DNA from: a virus
Reading direction: 5' to 3' (one strand)
Virus record (IMG/VR): IMGVR_UViG_3300042521_001055
Span: 1-32,663 of that record
DNA length: 32,663 bases
The position numbers and the translations under genes were made by a program. A model generated the notes under the pieces. The model saw nothing but the letters and a program-made list of their open reading frames with translations, was not told the origin of the DNA and did no database searches. Shown one piece after another: positions 27,781-32,366 of this stretch (position 1 is the stretch's first letter; every line of letters starts with the position of its first letter).

Positions 27781-27849
27781 CGGACATTTGGAGTGTGACA
27801 AATCTCACACGTAAAGGCCTGTGGATAACTTAATGCTGCCTGTGGATAA
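27781..27849. promoter_or_regulatory. Composite operator: CGGACAT, CRP-like site, two DnaA boxes at 21 bp
   Basis: CGGACAT 27781-27787; TGTGACAAATCTCACA 27794-27809; TGTGGATAA 27820-27828 and 27841-27849 (reverse-strand DnaA boxes, 21 bp apart). Directly upstream of the operon beginning at 27699. Confidence 0.75.
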
Positions 27850-27856
27850 CTCGGTT

Positions 27857-27892
27857 CGAAAAAAAATTAAGCAGTTTTAGATCTTGCTTAGG
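27857..27892 (-). terminator. Terminator made by the conserved 25-nt hairpin, copy 5
   Basis: TAAGCA/TGCTTA (27868-27873, 27885-27890). Relative to the other copies a G-C pair is replaced by A-T on both sides, a compensatory change. On the minus strand AATTTTTTTTCG follows. Confidence 0.75.
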
Positions 27893-27902
27893 ATCTTAGG
27901 TT

Positions 27903-27977
27903 TTATGCGCTAAGCATTAAAAATGCTAGCAGTCCCAGTGTGAAAAGAATAAAAATTGTTATTCCATCAGTTAGCAT
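27903..27977 (-). CDS. Micro membrane protein, 24 aa
   Basis: MLTDGITIFILFTLGLLAFL then MLSA: one helix. GGAGGCGTGCA upstream gives a strong ribosome site inside the preceding gene's end. Confidence 0.65.
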   Translation of the reverse strand: MLTDGITIFILFTLGLLAFLMLSA

Positions 27978-28140
27978 TGCACGCCTCCAAAAACTTTTCG
28001 GGTTTGAAGTTTGGATTATCCTCTGCAAAATATCCTGCAAAGTCTTCAACCAAATCGTGAAAAGTAAATTCATCACCGATTAAATCTTTATACGATGAAA
28101 GAATTTCAGCAACGATTACGTAGTCTTTACGTGTCATCAT
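27967..28140 (-). CDS. Conserved-type small phage protein, 57 aa
   Basis: MMTRKDYVIVAEILSSYKDL then FTFHDLVEDFAGYFAEDNPN and FKPEKFLEACNAN. The M-T-R-K-D-Y and D-N-P-x-F-x-x-x-x-F-L-x-A-C layout recurs in phage proteins of unknown function. TAATG overlap. Confidence 0.8.
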   Translation of the reverse strand: MMTRKDYVIVAEILSSYKDLIGDEFTFHDLVEDFAGYFAEDNPNFKPEKFLEACNAN

Positions 28141-28346
28141 TACTCGGCCACCTTTAGAATTGCATATGAGCCACGCTCATTTAGTTCATCAAGCGCTGGT
28201 TGAATGCGTGGTGCAAGTAATTCTTTTAGCATACCTTCAAGCATAGCGACTTGCATTTCTTTTTCTAGTGATAGCAAGCGAATTCCAATAGGGTGATTTT
28301 CATCAACCTCGGTTACGAATTTGAGAGAGTGTTCTATTTTTACCAT
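28140..28346 (-). CDS. Hypothetical helical protein, 68 aa
   Basis: MVKIEHSLKFVTEVDENHPI then EKEMQVAMLEGMLKELLAPR. AAGGACAG upstream. No family. Confidence 0.75.
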   Translation of the reverse strand: MVKIEHSLKFVTEVDENHPIGIRLLSLEKEMQVAMLEGMLKELLAPRIQPALDELNERGSYAILKVAE

Positions 28347-28362
28347 TTTTATCTGTCCTTTG

Positions 28363-28464
28363 TTAGTTGTTAGTTTGGCATTTGCATTTTGTTATTTTTA
28401 TTGTATCACCTTCCACCGACAAGGTGGCAAGGGTAGAGCAATTATCGCATAGAAATATTTCCAT
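28363..28464 (-). CDS. Cys-motif mini protein, 33 aa
   Basis: MEIFLCDNCSTLATLSVEGD then TKCKCQTNN: C6-x2-C9 and C-x-C. TAATG overlap with the gene above. The promoter for the next gene lies within it. Confidence 0.65.
   Translation of the reverse strand: MEIFLCDNCSTLATLSVEGDTIKITKCKCQTNN
28400..28421 (-). promoter_or_regulatory. TGTCGG-N10-TACAAT promoter
   Basis: Minus strand TGTCGG 28421-28416, 10 nt, TACAAT 28405-28400, leader about 47 nt to ATG 28346. Embedded in the 33-residue gene. Confidence 0.65.
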
Positions 28465-28628
28465 TAGTCTGCACACAAGCATTCAGAGTATGGGTCAAAT
28501 TCGCAGAATTGACAACCCATAAACTCGCTACAAGATTTGCAATAGTATCGGAATTGGTGTTCATCACAACACACGAATAAACTATCTACAATTTCATAGT
28601 ATTGGTTTTGGTCAATGACTAGGCTCAT
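28464..28628 (-). CDS. Cys-rich protein, 54 aa
   Basis: Eight Cys residues (FVCCDEHQF, YCKSCSEF, GCQFCEF, ECLCAD) suggest two metal sites. TAATG overlaps on both ends. Confidence 0.75.
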   Translation of the reverse strand: MSLVIDQNQYYEIVDSLFVCCDEHQFRYYCKSCSEFMGCQFCEFDPYSECLCAD

Positions 28629-28837
28629 TATGCACCAACCTTTACTGCAACGGTACGGAAAGAATATTGCGGAATACCTAATTCATAGGATTTTACTTCT
28701 ACAAGATAACTCTCGCAACCGTCATACCATACGGCTTTAGGGTGAGGCTCTGCTGAGATAATTTCACCTCGCAAAGTATCTGAGCGATATTCTTTTCCTA
28801 CTAGTAGGGTCTGGACTGAGTAAACATTGGCTGACAT
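28628..28837 (-). CDS. Small beta protein, 69 aa
   Basis: I use ATG 28837 (MSANVYSVQTLLVGKEYRSD), with AAGGTGA upstream. Later AVWYDGCESYLVEVKSYELG: a small barrel-like fold similar in style to 26389. No family. Confidence 0.75.
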   Translation of the reverse strand: MSANVYSVQTLLVGKEYRSDTLRGEIISAEPHPKAVWYDGCESYLVEVKSYELGIPQYSFRTVAVKVGA

Positions 28838-28871
28838 ATTGTCACCTTCTTTTCTTTTTGTTGATAATACT

Positions 28872-28893
28872 ATTATACCAAAATTGTCTGACA
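28872..28893 (-). promoter_or_regulatory. TGTCAG-N10-TATAAT promoter
   Basis: Minus strand TGTCAG 28893-28888, 10 nt, TATAAT 28877-28872 preceded by TGG. CRP-like palindrome centred 62.5 bp above the -10. Confidence 0.75.
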
Positions 28894-28909
28894 CTATCAA
28901 ATCCAAATT

Positions 28910-28947
28910 CGGACATATCCGACATTCTGAATGTGATGTTCGTCACA
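28910..28947. promoter_or_regulatory. CGGACAT/CCGACAT boxes and CRP-like palindrome
   Basis: CGGACAT 28910-28916, CCGACAT 28919-28925, TGTGATGTTCGTCACA 28932-28947; the second box ends 6 nt before the palindrome, as at 27781. Confidence 0.7.
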
Positions 28948-28980
28948 CGAGTTTTGCTACTTATTTAATTGTATAAGATA

Positions 28981-29009
28981 ATACTAGCATACAAATCCCA
29001 AAAAGTCAA
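28981..29009 (-). promoter_or_regulatory. Second promoter (TTGACT-N17-TAGTAT)
   Basis: Minus strand TTGACT 29009-29004, 17-nt spacer, TAGTAT 28986-28981 preceded by TGC. The palindrome at 29041-29056 is centred 62.5 bp above its -10. It would make a long leader for the gene at 28837, in tandem with the TGTCAG promoter. Confidence 0.6.
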
Positions 29010-29040
29010 GCCGACACGCCGTAAATCAGGGAAATAATCG

Positions 29041-29056
29041 TGTGACCTTAATCACA
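29041..29056. promoter_or_regulatory. CRP-like palindrome
   Basis: TGTGACCTTAATCACA. See the promoter at 28981-29009 for its spacing. A TTCGAA lies at 29085 near the gene end. Confidence 0.7.
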
Positions 29057-29095
29057 GACTTAAAGTACGACACGCCCGACTGCGTTCGAATTTTT

Positions 29096-29197
29096 TTATT
29101 CGCCTTTCACGAATAAATAAAATCCAGTAATTCCACACGCTAAGGAAAACCATAGCAACGCATTACCGCTTACGAAAAAGGTTTGATAAAAACTCAT
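29096..29197 (-). CDS. Small membrane protein, 33 aa
   Basis: MSFYQTFFVSGNALLWFSLA then CGITGFYLFVKGE: one membrane helix. GAGGAG upstream inside the preceding gene. Confidence 0.7.
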   Translation of the reverse strand: MSFYQTFFVSGNALLWFSLACGITGFYLFVKGE

Positions 29198-29340
29198 TGT
29201 TGTTTCTCCTCAATTTCTGCGACATATACATCGCCTCTTTCAATGTTTCCATATTTTAATTTAAAATCAAAATTTTCAATTGCTTCATCATAGTTATCTG
29301 CTTCAATATTTATGAAGGTAGTAAATTCAAAGATAGCCAT
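29194..29340 (-). CDS. Beta-alpha protein, 48 aa
   Basis: MAIFEFTTFINIEADNYDEA then ENFDFKLKYGNIERGDVYVA. Small strand-helix-strand fold as at 20976; ATGA overlap downstream. Confidence 0.75.
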   Translation of the reverse strand: MAIFEFTTFINIEADNYDEAIENFDFKLKYGNIERGDVYVAEIEEKQQ

Positions 29341-29341
29341 A

Positions 29342-29515
29342 TTATTTTTCTCCCATCTCGTCAAGGTCTGCCTTGAACAATTTATAGATTCTTTCTTTTT
29401 CTTTATCTGGCGTGTTAGCCCATAGATAGCCTAGCAAATAGTGTGTGCCAGAATCGTGATTATTATTGCGGATCTTGCGTGTTGTAGCGAGTACATCTTG
29501 TAGTTCAATGCTCAT
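29342..29515 (-). CDS. Hypothetical helical protein, 57 aa
   Basis: MSIELQDVLATTRKIRNNNH then GTHYLLGYLWANTPDKEKER. Helical; ends 1 nt before the next gene. No family. Confidence 0.75.
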   Translation of the reverse strand: MSIELQDVLATTRKIRNNNHDSGTHYLLGYLWANTPDKEKERIYKLFKADLDEMGEK

Positions 29516-29619
29516 TAGTTATTTTCCTTTTCCAATCTAGTTAGTGAAATATAGTCATAGATATTTACATAGACTATGTATGCGACATATAGCGATAATA
29601 AAATAAAAATTGTTTTCAT
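29515..29619 (-). CDS. Small membrane protein, 34 aa
   Basis: MKTIFILLSLYVAYIVYVNI then charged end (YDYISLTRLEKENN). One membrane helix. TAATG overlaps at both ends. Confidence 0.7.
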   Translation of the reverse strand: MKTIFILLSLYVAYIVYVNIYDYISLTRLEKENN

Positions 29620-29798
29620 TACTTTACCTCACTTTCTTTAGCGATCATCTCTTTTAGATAGTCAATCGCTACTTTCCTACCATTCTTGTAGCCAGTACCT
29701 ACAATGGTGCGAGGTGCAACCTCTCTTGCCATTAGTGCATCTAGCATCTCTTGGTGGCTCATTGTGGCGGTATCGCCTAGATCATATTTATATCTCAT
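29619..29798 (-). CDS. Hypothetical protein, 59 aa
   Basis: MRYKYDLGDTATMSHQEMLD then VAPRTIVGTGYKNGRKVAID. Helix-turn-strand pattern; basic middle. TAATG overlaps at both ends. Confidence 0.75.
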   Translation of the reverse strand: MRYKYDLGDTATMSHQEMLDALMAREVAPRTIVGTGYKNGRKVAIDYLKEMIAKESEVK

Positions 29799-29932
29799 TA
29801 GTTTTTCTCACTTTCTTTTTGAGAATGGATAAGGTCGTTTTGCTTAGCGGCGTTTTCAAGAATTGCCATAGCGTCAATGCGTGAGAATAAGCGTTTATCG
29901 CTTACGAATTTTTTATATTCATCAAGGTTCAT
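29798..29932 (-). CDS. Helical protein sharing MNLDEYK start, 44 aa
   Basis: MNLDEYKKFVSDKRLFSRID then ILENAAKQNDLIHSQKES. The first seven residues equal those of the plus-strand gene at 31262, suggesting an ancient duplicated gene set in inverted orientation. TAATG overlaps. Confidence 0.75.
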   Translation of the reverse strand: MNLDEYKKFVSDKRLFSRIDAMAILENAAKQNDLIHSQKESEKN

Positions 29933-30108
29933 TATTTGTTTCCTTTCAAGTGACCTGATATTCCAAGGGCATCGCAAGATACCTGCAACACTACTGATTT
30001 AGGTAGTGCATTACCTAGTGCGCTAATATAGTTACGCACTTGTGACGGGGTACTGAAAGACATTGCCTTAGTAGTACCATTGAACGAAGTTAGTTTAAGC
30101 GTTATCAT
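29932..30108 (-). CDS. Paralogue of the protein at 31526, 58 aa
   Basis: MITLKLTSFNGTTKAMSFST and later VLQVSCDALGISGHLKG align over their length with MKVTLTSMAGNT...KVTCDLLGIDGYLQG at 31526: L-T-S, G-x-T, S-T, C-D-x-L-G-I-x-G-(H/Y)-L-x-G. Function unknown; the pair flanks the 30.6-31.1 kb control region. Confidence 0.8.
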   Translation of the reverse strand: MITLKLTSFNGTTKAMSFSTPSQVRNYISALGNALPKSVVLQVSCDALGISGHLKGNK

Positions 30109-30272
30109 TACTTAACCCCCTTATATAGAAAGTCCCAAGCCTTACGGCAGATAAGAATTGAGCGACAATTATCGCAACAAATAGACCCTTCAGGGTTAAG
30201 GTTAATATCATATGCATCTACATATGAAGTTTTGTTTCCGCAGACGGAAGTTAGTGTGTATAGTGTACTCAT
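30108..30272 (-). CDS. Cys-containing protein, 54 aa
   Basis: MSTLYTLTSVCGNKTSYVDA then GSICCDNCRSILICRKAWDF: Cys pairs for a metal site. It may be the counterpart of the plus gene at 31092 by order and Cys motif. Confidence 0.75.
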   Translation of the reverse strand: MSTLYTLTSVCGNKTSYVDAYDINLNPEGSICCDNCRSILICRKAWDFLYKGVK

Positions 30273-30523
30273 TAGTTAGTACCAACTTTCTTTAGTAGTG
30301 AAGTGATAGCGACATATCGCTTAGCGATTAGTACCGCTTTAGGGTTAGGGGTAGAATAGAATCTACCTTTTGAGTAATCGCTAGGGTATTTATTAGCAAT
30401 ACGCTGAGCGATACGGATAGGGAGAGGGTTAGATGTAGGTGCGTATCCTGCACTTTCTAATCCAAATTCTTTAGCGATATCGCTACGAATTTCTGAGTAA
30501 TAGTTATTTATTGAGTGAGTCAT
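30272..30523 (-). CDS. Basic helical protein, 83 aa
   Basis: MTHSINNYYSEIRSDIAKEF then PIRIAQRIANKYPSDYSKGR and VLIAKRYVAITSLLKKVG. AAGAAAGGGG upstream. Basic and helical, possibly DNA-binding. First gene of a nine-gene minus operon. Confidence 0.75.
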   Translation of the reverse strand: MTHSINNYYSEIRSDIAKEFGLESAGYAPTSNPLPIRIAQRIANKYPSDYSKGRFYSTPNPKAVLIAKRYVAITSLLKKVGTN

Positions 30524-30578
30524 ATTTGACCCCTTTCTTTAGCGGATTTCTTTACCGCTTGTTTTTTGGTATATAGAT

Positions 30579-30600
30579 ATTATAGCAGGGGGGTCTGACA
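30579..30600 (-). promoter_or_regulatory. TGTCAG-N10-TATAAT promoter
   Basis: Minus strand TGTCAG 30600-30595, 10 nt, TATAAT 30584-30579 preceded by TGC. Leader about 50 nt. Confidence 0.75.
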
Positions 30601-30648
30601 TTGACTCATATTATGTCAAGTAGATTATCACCATAAACTATACCAAAA

Positions 30649-30679
30649 CGGACATATGGGATATGTGAAGTGCATCACA
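30649..30679. promoter_or_regulatory. CGGACAT box and CRP-like palindrome
   Basis: CGGACAT 30649-30655; TGTGAAGTGCATCACA 30664-30679. Palindrome 87.5 bp above the minus -10. Confidence 0.7.
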
Positions 30680-30690
30680 TCTATAGGCAT

Positions 30691-30752
30691 GACTGATCAT
30701 GAGCCTATGGGCCTAAGACTGGTCATGAGCAGGGGTGCACAAGACTGGTCAT
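30691..30752 (+). repeat. Three direct iterons at exact 26-bp period
   Basis: GACTGATCATGAGC at 30691, GACTGGTCATGAGC at 30717 and GACTGGTCAT at 30743. First two share further bases (GGGxxC). CATGA-CTGA-TCATG in the first is itself an inverted repeat. They abut the DnaA boxes. Confidence 0.8.
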
Positions 30753-30753
30753 C

Positions 30754-30774
30754 TGTGGATAACCCTGTGGATAA
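30754..30774 (-). repeat. Two DnaA-type boxes at 12-bp spacing
   Basis: TGTGGATAA at 30754-30762 and 30766-30774 (TTATCCACA on the minus strand). Same 12-bp spacing as at 23842-23862. Confidence 0.8.
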
Positions 30775-30794
30775 CTTTTTGTCGAATTTTTTTT

Positions 30795-30823
30795 TGTGAT
30801 GCAAATCACACAAGAAATGTCCG
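30795..30823. promoter_or_regulatory. CRP-like palindrome and ATGTCCG box, plus orientation
   Basis: TGTGATGCAAATCACA 30795-30810 then 6 nt and ATGTCCG 30817-30823. This is the mirror of the minus modules and lies 62.5 bp from the plus promoter -10. Confidence 0.75.
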
Positions 30824-30841
30824 ATTTGTCCGTGTCTAAAC

Positions 30842-30870
30842 TTGACTTTTTGACATTTTTGTGCTATACT
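30842..30870 (+). promoter_or_regulatory. Plus promoter (TTGACT-N17-TATACT)
   Basis: TTGACT 30842-30847, 17 nt, TATACT 30865-30870 preceded by TGC. Drives the plus operon at 31092 and the short open frame at 30908. Confidence 0.8.
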
Positions 30871-30907
30871 TACAGTATCAAAAATTAAATAAGGTTAAAA
30901 AAGGTCA

Positions 30908-30958
30908 ATGAGCCTACCAAATAAACCGAACAAATGTTCGGGTGAGCGTAGCAAATAA
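30908..30958 (+). CDS. Possible 16-codon leader peptide
   Basis: MSLPNKPNKCSGERSK with AAAAGG just upstream. A perfect hairpin (30926-30941) lies inside it, and a CRP-like half-palindrome overlaps its stop. Could act in attenuation; it may also be chance. Confidence 0.35.
   Translation: MSLPNKPNKCSGERSK
30926..30941 (+). other. Perfect hairpin in the plus leader
   Basis: CCGAAC-AAAT-GTTCGG, six pairs. No T-run, so not a simple terminator. Confidence 0.5.
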
Positions 30959-30973
30959 GTGACCTAAATCACA
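30958..30973. promoter_or_regulatory. CRP-like palindrome (imperfect)
   Basis: AGTGACCTAAATCACA, one mismatch to TGTGA-N6-TCACA; centre 71.5 bp above the -10 at 31037. Confidence 0.6.
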
Positions 30974-31013
30974 GAGCACACGCTCCAAATAGTGAGACTA
31001 CTAGCCAGTATAC

Positions 31014-31042
31014 TAGACAGTACGGGTTTTGTGTGTTACACT
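31014..31042 (+). promoter_or_regulatory. Second plus promoter (TAGACA-N17-TACACT)
   Basis: TAGACA 31014-31019, 17 nt, TACACT 31037-31042. Leader about 43 nt with GAAAGGTGGT before ATG 31092. Confidence 0.65.
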
Positions 31043-31091
31043 TACATAGTAAGAAAATAAATATTAAGAAAAAAAAGAAAGGTGGTCAAAA

Positions 31092-31265
31092 ATGACTACA
31101 CTAACAATATGCAAAGAGCATACCCCTCATCTATCCGCTATCTCAGAGGTACACGATACCGAATACACTTTCTGCGAAAGTTGTGAGAATAACATTGAGC
31201 GTTGGTATAACGATACCGACCCAGAGCGTCTACCTATGTGGACAGATTGGAAGGTTTCACGATGA
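31092..31265 (+). CDS. Cys/His zinc-type protein, 57 aa
   Basis: MTTLTICKEHTPHLSAISEV then YTFCESCENNIERWYND. C-x2-H-type opening and C-x2-C suggest one zinc. First gene of the plus operon; overlaps the next by 4 nt. Confidence 0.8.
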   Translation: MTTLTICKEHTPHLSAISEVHDTEYTFCESCENNIERWYNDTDPERLPMWTDWKVSR

Positions 31266-31357
31266 ACCTTGACGAATACAAAGCGCATATAGAAGCGCAA
31301 CGCAAGGAAAGCCTTGCACAAGCCCTATCTCTACTAACTAAAAAGGAAAATAAATAA
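31262..31357 (+). CDS. MNLDEYK-type helical protein, 31 aa
   Basis: MNLDEYKAHIEAQRKESLAQ then ALSLLTKKENK. Shares its first seven residues with 29798. Ends directly before the next ATG. Confidence 0.7.
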   Translation: MNLDEYKAHIEAQRKESLAQALSLLTKKENK

Positions 31358-31525
31358 ATGAAATGCAAAGTTATTCATTGTGAAAACACAGAACTAGTCT
31401 ATAGCGGAATCGCTGCCCTTATGCTCGGCGGTATCCCTACAGAAACATATTGCTACGATTGTGCTAACGCATACAATCAAATCCAAATCGCTATGGCAGA
31501 ACTATTAGAAAGTGTAGGAAACTAA
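31358..31525 (+). CDS. Cys-motif protein, 55 aa
   Basis: MKCKVIHCENTELVYSGIAA then ETYCYDCANAYNQIQIA. Two Cys pairs, C3-x4-C8 and C-x2-C. Directly abuts its neighbours, so coupled. Confidence 0.75.
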   Translation: MKCKVIHCENTELVYSGIAALMLGGIPTETYCYDCANAYNQIQIAMAELLESVGN

Positions 31526-31705
31526 ATGAAAGTAACACTAACCTCAATGGCGGGTAACACTCGCAATATCAATCTCTCAACTAAGCAAGAGGTCTACGAC
31601 TTTATAGAATTGTTTAAGTCAACGCTACAACCTAGTCAGCGTATGAAAGTAACGTGCGACCTACTAGGGATAGACGGATACCTGCAAGGCGAAAGCAAAA
31701 TTTAG
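31526..31705 (+). CDS. Paralogue of the protein at 29932, 59 aa
   Basis: MKVTLTSMAGNTRNINLSTK then MKVTCDLLGIDGYLQGESKI. Conserved with 29932 as described there. Last gene of the plus operon; its stop overlaps the first 24-bp repeat. Confidence 0.8.
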   Translation: MKVTLTSMAGNTRNINLSTKQEVYDFIELFKSTLQPSQRMKVTCDLLGIDGYLQGESKI

Positions 31706-31764
31706 CGGGTACTAGTCTAAATAAATTTAGGCGTACTAGTATCTAAAAATTTGCGGGTACCAGT
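31705..31764 (+). repeat. Three direct repeats at exact 24-bp period
   Basis: GCGGGTACTAGT at 31705, AGGCGTACTAGT at 31729 and GCGGGTACCAGT at 31753; the first two are followed by related AT-rich tails ending AAATTT. An operator or iteron at the end of the plus operon. Confidence 0.75.
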
Positions 31765-31774
31765 ACACTAACCT

Positions 31775-31837
31775 AGTGAGTACTACTACATAGAGAAATC
31801 TCCGTAGTGTGCTCACTAATTATTCTTATTTATTTTT
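31775..31837 (+). terminator. Terminator of the plus operon
   Basis: AGTGAG (31775-31780) and CTCACT (31812-31817) pair, with an inner ACTAC/GTAGT stem, followed by a long T-rich tract (TTATTCTTATTTATTTTTT). Confidence 0.75.
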
Positions 31838-31917
31838 TACAATATATGTATCATACATCTGAACAAAATATTCAGATTTTTGCTATTTTGGTTTTACAAA
31901 ATTTTTCAGATTTGGGG

Positions 31918-31923
31918 TATAAT
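31918..31923 (+). promoter_or_regulatory. -10 of a near-leaderless promoter
   Basis: TATAAT with 7 nt to ATG 31931. A TTTACA lies 19 nt upstream, a poor spacing. Confidence 0.5.
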
Positions 31924-31930
31924 TGACGGT

Positions 31931-32101
31931 ATGGGAATATTAGACAACTTTGAAGAATATATAGACCTAGGCATACTCAAAACAGAGTCAGCCTGGGATC
32001 CAGAATTCCAGTATGAATCTACACCTATAGTAGCAACCAACAATATGGGTGAACCTATAATCATAGAACAAGGTTTGGACGAAGAGGTTTTAGGTATTTA
32101 G
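31931..32101 (+). CDS. Acidic phage protein, 56 aa
   Basis: ATG 31931 (MGILDNFEEYIDLGILKTES) rather than 31880, which would cross the promoter. Acidic, with PIVATNNMGEPIIIEQGL near the end. No family. Confidence 0.75.
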   Translation: MGILDNFEEYIDLGILKTESAWDPEFQYESTPIVATNNMGEPIIIEQGLDEEVLGI

Positions 32102-32120
32102 TTATAACGGTTTGTTATAA
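32102..32120. terminator. Hairpin between convergent genes
   Basis: TTATAAC-GGTTT-GTTATAA, seven pairs, AT-rich. A weak bidirectional terminator is possible. Confidence 0.4.
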
Positions 32121-32168
32121 TTAAAAATTCGAGGGGATACAAACCTTCACCTGGTGTATGGCGAATAA

Positions 32169-32366
32169 TCACCATTTATCAATAGGACACTTAGCCTTAT
32201 CTATAAGAGTCTTCAACTTCATAAAACAACCACACTTCTTACAACTCTGGTTTCCTTTACGAAAGAATTCGCATGTCTTACATATCGCCAAACGCTCAGC
32301 AGCAATATCTTCTGGCGCTCTAGGAGATCCATTTATAAGATCCCATGGTTTTGCATCATCCGACAT
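32169..32366 (-). CDS. Zinc-cluster phage protein, 65 aa
   Basis: ATG 32366. AERLAICKTCEFFRKGNQSC, CKKCGCFMKLKTLIDKAKCP and a final DKW: C-x2-C, C-x2-C-x-C and a late C before P-I-D-K-W. I know this C-K-x-C-G-C-x-M-x-x-K-x8-C-P layout from actinophages and cyanophages. Probably binds zinc. Confidence 0.8.
   Translation of the reverse strand: MSDDAKPWDLINGSPRAPEDIAAERLAICKTCEFFRKGNQSCKKCGCFMKLKTLIDKAKCPIDKW

Noticed and set aside
29070-29115. Terminator at TTATTCG...CGAATAA
   Set aside because: On the minus strand an A-run, not a T-run, follows, and the stem is the 3' end of a coding sequence.
31127-31321. 64-residue minus frame opposite the plus operon
   Set aside because: Antisense to a four-gene plus operon with clear coupling and a promoter.
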